Shown here one piece after another: positions 35,230-44,135 of a DNA stretch of 64,000 nt. The DNA is from DATKNA01 sp963755755. GTDB lineage: Bacteria; Actinomycetota; Actinomycetes; Actinomycetales; Kineosporiaceae. Under the pieces are notes generated by a model that did not search any database, was not told where the DNA came from, and worked only from the letters and a program-made list of their open reading frames with translations. How positions within the stretch are numbered: position 1 is the first letter of the stretch; each line of letters starts with the position of its first letter. The position numbers were made by a program, and so were the translations under genes. The DNA is taken from positions 310,001-374,000 of the forward strand of contig CAVWLJ010000012.1 of the NCBI GenBank assembly GCA_963755755.1. The letters run 5' to 3'.

Positions 35230-35299
35230 CACGGCGCCGGCGGGCGGGCCCTCCTCCGCAGACCGAACTCGGCTACCACCCCGAACGGGACGTGATCGC

Positions 35300-36187
35300 A
35301 TGAAGGTCGTCCTCAGGCAGCTCGTGCAGCTTGCCCGACTGACCCCCACGACCGGCTCCCAGCGCTTCGCCTACGCCTGCGGCGCGCTGCTGGTGCTGAG
35401 CGGGACGTTCCACGGCGTCGTGCAACTCGTCGCCGGCGGTCCGTGGGACGGACCGATCTCGTGGCGCAAGCCCACGGTGTTCGGACTCTCCTTCGGTATC
35501 ACCCTGGTGACGCTGGCCTGGTTCATGACCTTCATCCGGCCCAGGAAGTCCGTCGCGTGGGCCCTCCTCGGGGTGTTCGCCGTGGCCTCGCTCGGGGAGG
35601 TCTTCCTCGTCTCGATGCAGAAGTGGCGCGGCGTCGCGTCCCACTTCAACCAGACCACGCCCTTCGACGAGCAGGTCTTCTCAGTGATGGGAGCGCTGGT
35701 GGCGCTGGTGGCGCTGGTCACGATCGTCGTGACCGCCCTGGCGTTCTTCCCTCTGGACGCGCCCCCCAGCCTCGCCTGGGCCATTCGAGCCGGGCTGGTG
35801 CTGATGCTGGTCAGTCAGGCGGTCGGCGTGCAGATGATCGCCGAGGGCGGTAACACGTTCGGCGCGGCCGGGGCGCTCAAGGTTCCCCACTTCGTGACGT
35901 TGCACGCCGTCCAGGTCCTTCCGGCGCTGGCGCTGCTCTCCGCCCTGTCGCACTCGACCGAGGCGGCGAGGCTGCGCATCGTCGGCCTCGGCGCGGCCGG
36001 GTACGCGGGTCTGATCGCTTCGACGATGGTCCAGGCCTACGACGGGCGCGGCCCGCTGGACCTCGGCGTCGTCACGTCGCTCCTGGGCCTCGCCGGTCTC
36101 GCACTCCTGGCCGCCGCCGCTCTGATCGTGCTTCGTGGGCTCCGCTCCGTGGCGGTCACACCGAGAATGCAGGAGGCCAGGCCGTGA
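35300..36187 (+). CDS. Multispan membrane protein of unknown function
   Basis: A 295-aa protein with about eight hydrophobic segments, for example RFAYACGALLVLSGTFHGVV, KPTVFGLSFGITLVTLAWFM and SVAWALLGVFAVASLGEVFL. There is a conserved-looking charged region KWRGVASHFNQTTPFDEQVF and the short motif HAVQVLPALALL near residue 200. I do not recognise a family with certainty. It begins 70 bp after the permease gene in the same direction and overlaps the next start by four bases, so it is the operon link between the transporter and a monooxygenase. Confidence 0.7.
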   Translation: MKVVLRQLVQLARLTPTTGSQRFAYACGALLVLSGTFHGVVQLVAGGPWDGPISWRKPTVFGLSFGITLVTLAWFMTFIRPRKSVAWALLGVFAVASLGEVFLVSMQKWRGVASHFNQTTPFDEQVFSVMGALVALVALVTIVVTALAFFPLDAPPSLAWAIRAGLVLMLVSQAVGVQMIAEGGNTFGAAGALKVPHFVTLHAVQVLPALALLSALSHSTEAARLRIVGLGAAGYAGLIASTMVQAYDGRGPLDLGVVTSLLGLAGLALLAAAALIVLRGLRSVAVTPRMQEARP

Positions 36188-37426
36188 ACGAACAGCTGGA
36201 ACAGACCGAGGTCGTGATCGTCGGCGCCGGGCCGACGGGTCTGACGGCAGCAGTCCGGCTCACGCAGCTCGGGATCCGGAACGTCGTCGTGGACTCTCGC
36301 GCGGCCCCGACCCTGACCTCGAACGCGGCGCTCGTCCACGCCTCCAGCCTGGAGCTGCTCGCGGAGCTGGGAGTCGGCGACGACCTGGTGGCGGCCGGCC
36401 GGGTGATCCGGCGCATCGTGATGGTCGACCGCGGCCGACCGCTGGTACGGGTCGAGCTGACGGACCTTCCGACCAGGTACGCGTTCGCCCTCGGCGTCCC
36501 GCAGAGCACCACGGAGGAGCTGCTGCTGCGGCGCCTGGGCGAACTCGGTGGGTCGGTGCGGCGCCTGCATCGGGTGCAGTCCGTGCAGGTCGACGGCGAC
36601 GGCCAGGTCGTGACCGGCGTCGACGAATCGGCGGCCGACTCGGCGCCCTTCGAGATCCGGGCCCGCTACGTCATCGGGGCGGACGGCTCGCACAGCGCGG
36701 TGCGCTCCGCGATCGGTCTGGAGTTCCGCGGCGAGACGTACGACTCGCAGTTCGTCCTGGCGGACGTCGAGCTCGAGTACCCCGGGAGCGTGGACGACGA
36801 GGCCACCATCACCATGTCCTCGCACGGCGTGACGGTGCTCGCCCGCCTGCCCAGCGGGAACCACCGGATGATCGCCACGGTGGACGCGGGTGCGGACGTG
36901 CCCGACGTCCCCGGACCGCGCGTTCGTCGACGCGCTGCTGCGCGATCGAGGGGTGGGCGCGCAGTCGGCGTCCGAGCCGGCGTGGGCGTCGCGGTTCCGG
37001 GTCCACCACAAGGTCGCCGACCGGTTCCGCGTCGACGGGGTGTTCCTCGCGGGGGACGCCGCCCACGTGCACAGCCCCGCGGCGGGGCAGGGCATGAACA
37101 CGGGCATCGCCGACGCGTACGACCTGAGCACCCGCCTCGCGGCCGTCCTCGACGGGCAGGCCGGAGAACCCACGCTCGACGGCTACGAGCAGGCACGCCG
37201 GGCCGCCGCGCTCGAGGTCCTGCGCTTCACCGACCGGATGACGCGCGTCGCCATGCTCGACAAGCCGGTCGCCCGGTCGATGCGACGCCTTCTGGCAGGC
37301 TCCGTCGGGCGGCTCCCGCCGGTCCGGCGGCGGCTGGCGATGTGGGTCACCGGCCTCGAACGCAGCCCGCTGCGCGGCGACCTTCCCGCAGTGACGGCAC
37401 GGGCCGCGGCCCGGCGACCCGCGTGA
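36184..37426 (+). pseudogene. FAD-dependent monooxygenase (PHBH/aromatic hydroxylase fold), one-base frameshift
   Basis: The N-terminal part reads VVIVGAGPTGLTAAVRLTQL (GxGxxG) with a middle YVIGADGSHSAVRSAIGL (the DG motif). The C-terminal part, in another frame, reads DRFRVDGVFLAGDAAHVHSP then AAGQGMNTGIADAYDL (the GD motif that binds the FAD ribityl). Frames join near 36910-36918, giving VPDVP-DRAFVDALLRDRG. The intact motifs on both sides imply a functional gene. It hydroxylates an aromatic or polyketide-like compound in its family. Position at the end of the transporter operon suggests modification of an exported or toxic compound (inference). Confidence 0.88.
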
Positions 37427-37460
37427 CCCGAGCCGACCCGAGCCCGTTGCGCGACGACGA

Positions 37461-37901
37461 TCAGCCGACGGGGGTGCGCTCCACCGACGACCCCGTGCCC
37501 GGCCACCTCAGCGCCAGTTCGTCGGTGGTCACGACCTGCTTGCCGAGGGGGAACAGGCCGACGAGCGCCAGCTTGAACAGCGCGATGCCGAACGGGATCC
37601 CGATGATCGTCAGGCAGTAGGCGATGCCGGCCGCCACGTGGAGCAGGGCGAGCCACCAGCCGACGAACAGGAACCAGAGCACGTTCCCCAGGGCCGAGGC
37701 CGCTCCGGCGCCAGGCGCGGGCACCGTCGTCCGGCCGAACGGCCAGGCGGCGTATCCGGCCAGCCGGAACGAGGCGATGCCGAACGGGATGGTCACGACG
37801 AGCACGCAGGCCACGACGCCCGCGAGCAGATACGCCAGCGCGAGCAGCCACCCGTGCAGCACGAGCCACACGATGTTGAGCAGCAGTCGAATCCCGTCCA
37901 C
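37461..37901 (-). CDS. YccF domain membrane protein
   Basis: A 146-aa membrane protein with the two YccF repeats, LLNIVWLVLHGWLLALAYLL then CVLVVTIPFGIASFRLAGYA, and ALGNVLWFLFVGWWLALLHV then YCLTIIGIPFGIALFKLALV. The double TIPFGI motif is the family hallmark. I chose GTG 37901 because family members start directly before the first repeat; an upstream start is possible. It converges with the monooxygenase gene. Function is unknown. Confidence 0.83.
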   Translation of the reverse strand: MDGIRLLLNIVWLVLHGWLLALAYLLAGVVACVLVVTIPFGIASFRLAGYAAWPFGRTTVPAPGAGAASALGNVLWFLFVGWWLALLHVAAGIAYCLTIIGIPFGIALFKLALVGLFPLGKQVVTTDELALRWPGTGSSVERTPVG

Positions 37902-38280
37902 GAGAGGCCTGACGCCGGCGACGTCGGGGTTCCTCCTCCTGCTCAGCACCAGCACGCTAGCCGGACGCCGTCGAGCTCGGGCGCCCGCACAGGCTCGATC
38001 AGTTCGACTGTCCCCCGTGTTGCAGGTCGCCGCCCGGGAGGCCGGCAGGCAGGGGAGCCGCCCGGGCTGTCCGTCCGCCACTCGTGCACCCGAACTCCCG
38101 CCGTCGGGGTTCCCTCGGCCTCCGCGGTGACTTCGGGTGCACAGATGGCGGCCAAGCCGTCGGGAGGCGGGGAAGCTGCTTCAGCCGGGGTCGCCCGCGG
38201 TTCCGCTGTCTCGTCCCGAGACGGCGGGCGGGACGCCGTCCGCGCCGAGTTGCCCGACCTGAGCTGCCCCTATTGTTGGG
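37902..38280. other. Intergenic region of about 380 bp with an inverted repeat
   Basis: It separates YccF (minus) from the RsbQ-like gene (plus). TGCACCCGAA at 38085-38094 is repeated inverted at 38132-38141 around 37 bases. Several long open frames cross here but all are shadows. CCTATTGT lies just before the 38281 start and may be its -10 region. Confidence 0.4.
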
Positions 38281-39084
38281 GTGGTGGACGTGATCGCCCG
38301 TAACAACGTGACGGTGAGTGGCCGGCCGGACGGTCCGCCACTGGTCTTCGCGCACGGGTTCGGGTGCGACCAGGGGATGTGGCGGTACGTGGCCCCGGCC
38401 TTCGCCGACTCGCACCGCGTGGTCCTGTTCGACCACGTCGGCGCCGGGGGGTCCGACCTGTCGGCGTGGGATCCGTTGCGGTACCAGCGTCTCGACGGCT
38501 ACGCCGGTGACGTCGTCGAGATCGTCGAAGCCCTCGACCTGCCGCCCGTGGTGTTCGTCGGGCACTCCGTCAGCGCCATGATCGGCATCCTCGCCGCGGT
38601 CCGGCGGCCGGAGCTCTTCGACCGGCTGGTCCTGGTCGGTCCGAGCCCTCGGTACATCGACGACGACGGCTACCGGGGCGGCTTCAGCAAGGAAGAGATC
38701 GACGAGCTGCTCGAGACCATGGACGGCAACTACCTGGGCTGGTCGCAGCACATAGCACCGGTGATCATGGGAGTGCCGCAGCGACCCGAGCTCGGCGAGG
38801 AGCTGACGAACAGCTTCTGCCGCAGCGATCCGGCGATCGCGCGCCACTTCGCCCGCACCACCTTCCTCTCCGACAACCGGGAGGATCTCGAGCGCGTCGA
38901 CACGCCGGCGCTCGTCGTCCAGTGCCGTGAGGACGTGATCGCTCCGCTCGAGGTCGGCCGGTACGTGCACGAGCACCTGCACGGCAGCGAGTTCGCGCTG
39001 CTCGACGCCACAGGCCACTGCCCGAACCTGTCCGCCCCGCAGCAGCTGGTCGACGCCATGGATCGCTATCTCGCGGCCGCCTGA
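38281..39084 (+). CDS. RsbQ-like alpha/beta hydrolase, energy-stress signalling
   Basis: A 267-aa hydrolase. It has the oxyanion motif FAHGFGCDQGMWRYVAP, the nucleophile elbow VVFVGHSVSAMIGILAAV (Ser near residue 96), and acid and His motifs VVQCREDVIAPL and LLDATGHCPNLSAP. The HGFGCDQ, GHSVSAMIG and LSDNREDL stretches match RsbQ rather than general esterases. RsbQ binds a small hydrophobic molecule and activates the RsbP phosphatase. The next gene, 16 nt downstream, is an RsbP-like phosphatase, so the pairing is strong contextual support. Confidence 0.88.
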   Translation: MVDVIARNNVTVSGRPDGPPLVFAHGFGCDQGMWRYVAPAFADSHRVVLFDHVGAGGSDLSAWDPLRYQRLDGYAGDVVEIVEALDLPPVVFVGHSVSAMIGILAAVRRPELFDRLVLVGPSPRYIDDDGYRGGFSKEEIDELLETMDGNYLGWSQHIAPVIMGVPQRPELGEELTNSFCRSDPAIARHFARTTFLSDNREDLERVDTPALVVQCREDVIAPLEVGRYVHEHLHGSEFALLDATGHCPNLSAPQQLVDAMDRYLAAA

Positions 39085-39100
39085 GCGGGGTGGGCGAGGA

Positions 39101-40627
39101 GTGGACGAGGACTGGCCCGTCGGCCTCCTGACCCTGGACGCCGCCGGGACCGTGCTCGACGCGAACGGCACGCTCCTGCGCTGGGTCGGTCGCGAGGAGC
39201 CGGACGTCGTGGGGCGGCGCCTCCAGGACCTGCTGAGCGTCGGCGGCCGCATCTACTGGGAGACCCATCTCGCACCGCTGCTCAACGTGGAGCGCCGGCT
39301 GGACGAGGTCGCCCTGGAGCTGAGGTCGCCGCAGGGGCGCCTGCCGGTGCTCGTCAGTGCGGTGGCGATCGGTCCGGAGCCGGATGCCGCCGTCCGCGTC
39401 GCCGTCACGCGGGCGAGCGAGCGCGTCAGGTACGAGCGGGAGCTCCGGGCAGCGCGCGCGGAGGCGGAACGGGCCGCCGCCCGGGTCAGCGCGCTCCAGT
39501 CCGTGACCGCCGCCCTCGCCGACGCGATCGGGGTCGACGGCGTCGTCGGCGCGCTCCTCGACGCGGCCGTCGGATCCCTCGGCGGTGCAGCCGCCACCGT
39601 GTGGATACCCGACGCGAGCGGCACGTTGCTCCTCCGCGCACAGCGGGGGACCGGCGGGGGCGACGTCCCCGGCGTGGTTCTGCTGACCGCCGAGCAGGTC
39701 GTGCCGGACGCCGACCGCCTCGTCGTCCCCCTGCGGGGGCAGGCGCGGCTGCGCGGCGCACTCGCGGTCACGCCGAGCGCCGACGCGGGAGCTGAACCGC
39801 CGGATCTCGACGTCCTGGCCGCGGTGGGCCGGCAGGCGGGGCTCGCGCTCGACCGGGCCGTGCTCTACGAGCACAACGCCGACGTCGCCCGTGAACTGCA
39901 GCACTCGCTGCTCGCCGTCGACCCGCCGCCGGACCCGCGCTTCGAGGTCAGCGCGACGTACCAGCCGGGCGTCGAGATGCTCGAGGTCGGCGGGGACTGG
40001 TACGACACCTTCCTCGTCGACCGGGGCGTGCTCGCGGTCGTCGTCGGAGACGTCGTCGGGCGCGGGCTGGGGGCGGCCAGTGCGATGGGGCAGCTCCGCA
40101 GCGCGGTCCGGGCGGTGGCGGAGCCCGGCGTCGGCCCCGCGCGCCTGCTCGCCCGGCTGGACCGCTTCGTCGAGCACGTCGAGGCCGCCTCGATGGCCAC
40201 GCTGGCGTACGCCGAACTCGACCTCGCGAGCGGAGCGCTCCGGTACGCCTGTGCGGGTCACCCGCCGCCGGTGCTGCTGCCCGACGCCGGGGGTGCCCGG
40301 CTGCTGTGGGAGGGCCGGTCGACGCCGCTGGGCGCGTACGGGGGCGGTCGCCGAGGGGAGGCGGAGACGCGGCTGACCCCGGGCGACCGGCTCCTGCTCT
40401 ATACGGACGGGCTGGTCGAGCGTCGCGACCGGGGTCTCGACGAGCGGCTCGGCCAGCTCGTGAGTGCGGCGGGCGGGACTCACGGGCTGCCGCTCGCGGA
40501 CGCCGTCCGGTCGATCTCGGGCGAGTTGCTGGACGACGAGCACGGCCGGGACGACGTGTGCGCGCTCCTGCTCGCATGGCGGCCGGCTCCACCCCTGCGG
40601 GGGTCGCCCGAACGAGGACGAATCTGA
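39101..40627 (+). CDS. RsbP-like PAS-GAF-PP2C serine phosphatase
   Basis: A 508-aa protein. The PAS domain is at residues about 1-105 (LLTLDAAGTVLDANGTLLRW), followed by a coiled segment rich in Ala/Glu/Arg, a GAF domain about 135-260, and a SpoIIE-type PP2C domain from about 285 (QPGVEMLEVGGDWYDTFLVD, VVVGDVVGRGLGAASAMGQ, YACAGHPPPVLLPDAGG, LLLYTDGLVERRDRGLDE, DDVCALLLAWRP). The metal-binding Asp and Gly residues are present. The GTG at 39101 follows GCGAGGA. With the RsbQ-like protein and the downstream STAS gene it forms a partner-switching cascade that would dephosphorylate the STAS protein under stress. Confidence 0.9.
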   Translation: MDEDWPVGLLTLDAAGTVLDANGTLLRWVGREEPDVVGRRLQDLLSVGGRIYWETHLAPLLNVERRLDEVALELRSPQGRLPVLVSAVAIGPEPDAAVRVAVTRASERVRYERELRAARAEAERAAARVSALQSVTAALADAIGVDGVVGALLDAAVGSLGGAAATVWIPDASGTLLLRAQRGTGGGDVPGVVLLTAEQVVPDADRLVVPLRGQARLRGALAVTPSADAGAEPPDLDVLAAVGRQAGLALDRAVLYEHNADVARELQHSLLAVDPPPDPRFEVSATYQPGVEMLEVGGDWYDTFLVDRGVLAVVVGDVVGRGLGAASAMGQLRSAVRAVAEPGVGPARLLARLDRFVEHVEAASMATLAYAELDLASGALRYACAGHPPPVLLPDAGGARLLWEGRSTPLGAYGGGRRGEAETRLTPGDRLLLYTDGLVERRDRGLDERLGQLVSAAGGTHGLPLADAVRSISGELLDDEHGRDDVCALLLAWRPAPPLRGSPERGRI

Positions 40628-40723
40628 CATTGTGGTGGTCGTGCAGCGGGACGGCCGGCCATCGACCGCCCGGCGGGAGATGCCCGCTCGGGTGGTCCGG
40701 ACTCGGGCCGCGGCACCGTCGAG

Positions 40724-41061
40724 ATGGTGACCGACGGCAGTGACCCGGTGCGCGTGCTGCGCGCGGAGGGCGAGCTCGACCTGGCGCTGGTACCCCCTCT
40801 GCTGGCACGTGTGCCGGAGCTCGTCGAGGGCGCGGCCGGCCTCGTCCTCGACCTTCGCCCCGTGACCTTCCTCGACAGCCGGGGCTCCGGCTCCTCGAAC
40901 GGTTCGCGCGCGAGTGCGGAGAGCGGGGCACTCCCTTCGCGGCCGTAGCGCCCGAGCGCCGCGGGCCCCGGAGGATCCTCGAGATCGTCGGGTTCGGACC
41001 TCCCATGGTCGTCGAGGAGCTGTCGACGGCGATCGCCGCGGTCTCGCCCCAGACGCCGTAG
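40724..41061 (+). pseudogene. STAS-domain anti-sigma factor antagonist, one-base frameshift
   Basis: The start VRVLRAEGELDLALVPPLLA and the phosphorylation-site segment LVLDLRPVTFLDSRG are in one frame. The rest (RLLERFARECGERGTPFAAV, ILEIVGFGPPMVVEE) is in another. They join near 40880-40888, giving FLDSRGxRLLERF. FLDSRG is the usual site of the phosphorylated Ser in anti-sigma antagonists. It lies 97 bp after the RsbP-like gene, so it is the probable substrate of that phosphatase. ATG 40724 is the only in-frame start near the domain. The sigma factor and anti-sigma kinase are not in the window. Confidence 0.83.
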
Positions 41062-41187
41062 CCGCGACCAGGGCGGACGAGGCCGCCGCCGGTGCCAGAC
41101 CGCCCGGGCGTGTATCAGCCCGCCTCGCTGCGCCTCTTCGCTCTCCGTACAGCGGCGACGGAAAGTCGCCCTCCGAGGGGAGCTGAC

Positions 41188-41382
41188 ATGTCCTCCGACA
41201 AGGGTTACGGCGGCCCGATGGGTGCGCTCCTGGCGGCCCGAGCGCTGCCCCGTTCGGCTCCACGGCCGGAGGCCGTGGATGCGGTCGAGCAGGAGCTCTC
41301 GCCGGCCCCTGTTGCCCGTCGTCCTTTCCTCTTGCGCATCGCCTGGCGCCCGCGTCGCGTCATGTGGAGCTGGACGCGCTGA
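41188..41382 (+). CDS. Small hypothetical protein
   Basis: Sixty-four residues starting MSSDKGYGGPMGALLAARAL, with a basic C-terminus containing RRPFLLRIAWRPRRVMWSW. The ATG follows GAGGGGAG. No family is recognised; the basic, aromatic tail suggests nucleic-acid or membrane contact. Low confidence. Confidence 0.4.
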   Translation: MSSDKGYGGPMGALLAARALPRSAPRPEAVDAVEQELSPAPVARRPFLLRIAWRPRRVMWSWTR

Positions 41383-41509
41383 TCCTGGCGTCGTTCCTTC
41401 TCTCGGGCGACTGCAGAAGTCGTCCGAACGGCCCCGACGGGGGAATCGGCGGGTTTTGCGAGGACGGGCTGGCTAACGTCCGGAAACACCCCTTCCGGAG
41501 GAGTTCCTC

Positions 41510-42214
41510 GTGCGCGCGTGCCGTTCCTGCCGCCTTCGTGCTCGCCGTTCTCGCAGCCGGCGGCGTCGCGCTGTCGGCCGGTGCCGCCGAGGGGTCGCCG
41601 TCGCCGTCCGAACCTGCCCTGACGCCTGCGGTCACCGGAACGCCGACGCCGATGTCGACGCCCACGCCCACGCCGACCCCCACACCGCAGCCGAAGCCGG
41701 TGAAGGCGCGGACGGCCGTGACGCTGACGGTGGCGCCGACGCGGGTGCAGACCGGCAAGTCCGTCACGCTGTCCGGCGTCGCGGGGCCGCTGGCTCCAAC
41801 CACGTCGTTGCCCTGGCGCGAGCGCGGATCACGCTTCAGTACCGGCCGAGGGGCGCGACCAGCTGGACGAGGATCCGGGTGCTGATCGCGCTGTCCGGCC
41901 GGTTCCGCGTCGCCTGGCGCTACCCGCTGCGGACGTCGTCCAGCGTGCGCGCCGTTCTGAGCGCGACGACGACCACGGCGTCCGCGGTGTCGCCGTCGCG
42001 AGTGGTCACGCGACTGGCACCACTGCCGGCTCCCCGCGCGTACCCGAACTGCAAGGCGCTCAACGCCGTCTACCCGCACGGCGTGGGCCGGCCGGGTGCC
42101 GTCGACCACACCTCCGGGACGCCGGTCACCACCTTCGTGCGGGACGCCGCGACCTACCGGCTCAACCCGAAGCGGGACGGCGACCACGACGGCATCGCCT
42201 GCGAGAAGCGCTGA
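41510..42214 (+). pseudogene. Secreted excalibur-domain protein, two one-base frameshifts
   Basis: The ribosome site GGAGGAG precedes GTG 41510. The signal peptide (AVPAAFVLAVLAAGGVALSA), then Ser/Thr/Pro repeats and ARTAVTLTVAPTRVQTGKSV, are in a second frame. The remainder (NHVVALARARITLQYRP, GRFRVAWRYPLRTSS, YPNCKALNAVYPHG, and DHDGIACEK) returns to the first frame. Breaks are near 41519 and 41785-41800. The final DHDGIACE is the DxDxDGxxCE calcium motif of excalibur proteins, and the middle resembles a beta-sandwich repeat used in cell-wall or nuclease-linked proteins. The gene is probably secreted and whole in the organism. Confidence 0.75.
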
Positions 42215-42273
42215 CCGAAGGCGCCGCTGCAGCCACGGCTGCGGTCTTGCACGACGTGGGGCACCGTGGAGGC

Positions 42274-42774
42274 ATGCCTGACGTGGAGGCGCAGATCCGG
42301 GCCGCGCAGGCGCGCGGTGACTTCGACGACCTGCCCGGCAAGGGCAAGCCGCTGAAGCTGCCCGAGGTGTACGACCCCAACTGGTGGATCAAGAGCTACA
42401 TCGAGCGTGAAGGCATCGACACCTCGGCGCTGGTCCACCCGACCATCGCGTTGCGCCGTGAGGCCGACACCTTCCCCGAGTCCCTGGCCGACCTGACCAC
42501 CGAGGAGCAGGTGCGGGCGGTCCTGGAGGACTTCAACCGGCGCGTGGTCGCCGAGTGGCGGCGCCCGACGACCGGGCCGAGCCTGCCGGTCGTCGCCCGG
42601 CAGGTGGCGGTGGACGCGATGATCGAGCGTTGGCGCGCGTTGCGCGCCGACATCCAGCAGGCCCAGCGGGACGCCGACACCGCCGAGGCGGCGTCCGAGG
42701 TCCCACCGCGGAGGGCCGGCCGGTGGCGGCGCCTCGCCGCCCGTCTCACCCGCTCGTCGATCTCGTCGCGCTGA
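42274..42774 (+). CDS. DUF1992 (DnaJ-homologue-type) protein
   Basis: A 166-aa protein with the DUF1992 signature: PDVEAQIRAAQARGDFDDLP then GKGKPLKLPEVYDPNWWIKS, which resembles the region shared with eukaryotic DNAJC28. The second half, LREADTFPESLADL-like and FNRRVVAEWRRP, is mostly helical. ATG 42274 follows GTGGAGG. The family is linked to protein quality control by homology, but the function here is unproven. Confidence 0.85.
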   Translation: MPDVEAQIRAAQARGDFDDLPGKGKPLKLPEVYDPNWWIKSYIEREGIDTSALVHPTIALRREADTFPESLADLTTEEQVRAVLEDFNRRVVAEWRRPTTGPSLPVVARQVAVDAMIERWRALRADIQQAQRDADTAEAASEVPPRRAGRWRRLAARLTRSSISSR

Positions 42775-42899
42775 TCTGCGTGTGGACGGCGTCGGCCGGG
42801 CATGAGGGGTGCAACGACGGGTCGATCCGGCCGGCCAGGGCCTCGTGGCTCCCGGTCGTCGGCCCGTGCCCTGCTGGCGCACATCAGGTGGAGGTAGGA

Positions 42900-44075
42900 A
42901 TGACGAAGGTCCAGAAGTCCGTCGAGGTCGCCGTACCGGTCAGGACGGCGTACGACCAGTGGACGCAGTTCGAGGAGTTCCCGCAGTTCATGAGCGGGGT
43001 GCAGCAGGTCGAGCAGCTGGACGAGCGCACGATGCGCTGGGTGGCCGAGATCGCCGGCGTCCGGCGGCAGTGGATCGCGACCGTGCTCGAGCAGGTCCCG
43101 GACGAGAAGGTCGCCTGGGCGGCGACGGAGGGCGCGACGAACGCCGGCGCGGTGACCTTCGAGCCGCTGGGAGCCGACCGCACGCGCGTCAACCTGGTCC
43201 TGGACTACGAGCCCGAGGGCGTCGTCGAGAAGGCGGGGGACGCGCTCAACATCGTCGACCGTCAGGCCTCCGGTGACCTGGAGCGGTTCAAGTCCTTCAT
43301 CGAGGCGCGCGGTACCGAGACCGGCGGTTGGCGTGGCGAGGTGACCGACGAGCCGTCGGTGGGCACCCCGGACGTGGAGGACGCCGCGGCGTCCCGAGGT
43401 GACAGCGGCAAGGCCGGGGTCTCCGGCACGGCAGTGGCTGCGGGTGCCGTGGCGGCGGTGGCCGGAGCGGCCGCCGTGGCGGCGGCGACGAAGTCCTCGT
43501 CGTCGCCAGAGCCGGCGGGCGTGGGCGAGGAGGACGTCGTCGACATCCTCACCACGGACCATCGCGAGGTGACCGACCTCATCGCACAGATCCGCACCAC
43601 CACGGACGCCGGTGCCCGCCGTGACCTCGCCGACATGATGATCAGCGAGCTGGTGCGGCACGCCGTGGCCGAGGAGATGTACGTCTACCCGGCGATGAAG
43701 CAGCACCTCCCGGACGGCGAGGCGGCGGTCGAGCACGACATCGCCGAGCACAAGGAGCTGGAGCGGACGATGAAGGAGCTCGAGGCCGTCGACGGCTCGG
43801 ACACCCGCTTCGACGCGCTCATCACCCAGCTCGACGGCGTCCTCACCGACCACGTGTCCGACGAGGAGGACGAGCAGTTCCCGAAGCTCCGGGCGAGCAT
43901 CCCGCGGGACGAGCTGGTCCAGATCGGCCGGAAGGTGCAGGCGGCCAAGAAGCTCGCGCCGACACGGCCGCACCCCGCGGCGCCGAACGCCGAGCTGTTC
44001 CACAAGGTCGCAGGGCCAGGCGTCGGCCTCGTCGACCGGCTGCGCGACCGCCTCACCGGACGCGCGACGAGCTGA
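42900..44075 (+). CDS. Fusion of an SRPBCC (cyclase/dehydrase) domain with a hemerythrin domain
   Basis: A 391-aa protein. Residues 1-140 are an SRPBCC domain (KVQKSVEVAVPVRTAYDQWT, QFEEFPQFMSGVQQVEQL, GATNAGAVTFEPLGADRTRV). Residues about 165-205 are an Ala/Val-rich, membrane-like linker (VSGTAVAAGAVAAVAGAAAV). Residues about 210-350 are an HHE hemerythrin domain with iron-ligand motifs (DILTTDHREVTDLIAQI, VRHAVAEEMYVYPAMKQHL, EHDIAEHKELERTMKEL, DHVSDEEDEQFP). ATG 42900 follows GGAGGTAGG. Separate SRPBCC and hemerythrin genes are common, so the in-frame fusion is notable. It could couple lipid or ligand binding to oxygen or redox sensing. Confidence 0.85.
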   Translation: MTKVQKSVEVAVPVRTAYDQWTQFEEFPQFMSGVQQVEQLDERTMRWVAEIAGVRRQWIATVLEQVPDEKVAWAATEGATNAGAVTFEPLGADRTRVNLVLDYEPEGVVEKAGDALNIVDRQASGDLERFKSFIEARGTETGGWRGEVTDEPSVGTPDVEDAAASRGDSGKAGVSGTAVAAGAVAAVAGAAAVAAATKSSSSPEPAGVGEEDVVDILTTDHREVTDLIAQIRTTTDAGARRDLADMMISELVRHAVAEEMYVYPAMKQHLPDGEAAVEHDIAEHKELERTMKELEAVDGSDTRFDALITQLDGVLTDHVSDEEDEQFPKLRASIPRDELVQIGRKVQAAKKLAPTRPHPAAPNAELFHKVAGPGVGLVDRLRDRLTGRATS

Positions 44076-44095
44076 GCGCTCTCGCACCGATCGAC

Positions 44096-44135
44096 ATCAG
44101 GGGCCGTCTCCCGAGCAAGGGAGACGGCCCCTGAT
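44096..44135. terminator. Perfect 17-bp bidirectional terminator
   Basis: ATCAGGGGCCGTCTCCC (44096-44112) pairs perfectly with its complement (44119-44135) around a 6-nt loop, 20 bp after the hemerythrin gene stop and at the end of the convergent small gene. It is the clearest terminator in the window. Confidence 0.85.

Noticed and set aside
32554..35349. 931-residue minus-strand frame antisense to the ABC permease
   Set aside because: The composition is Arg/Asp/Gly/Gln-rich shadow sequence without motifs, and the plus-strand frame is an unmistakable FtsX-type permease.
41640..41700. Short CCGACGCC repeats suggesting a CRISPR-like or minisatellite array
   Set aside because: These are Thr-Pro codons in the linker of the excalibur protein; there are no spacers.
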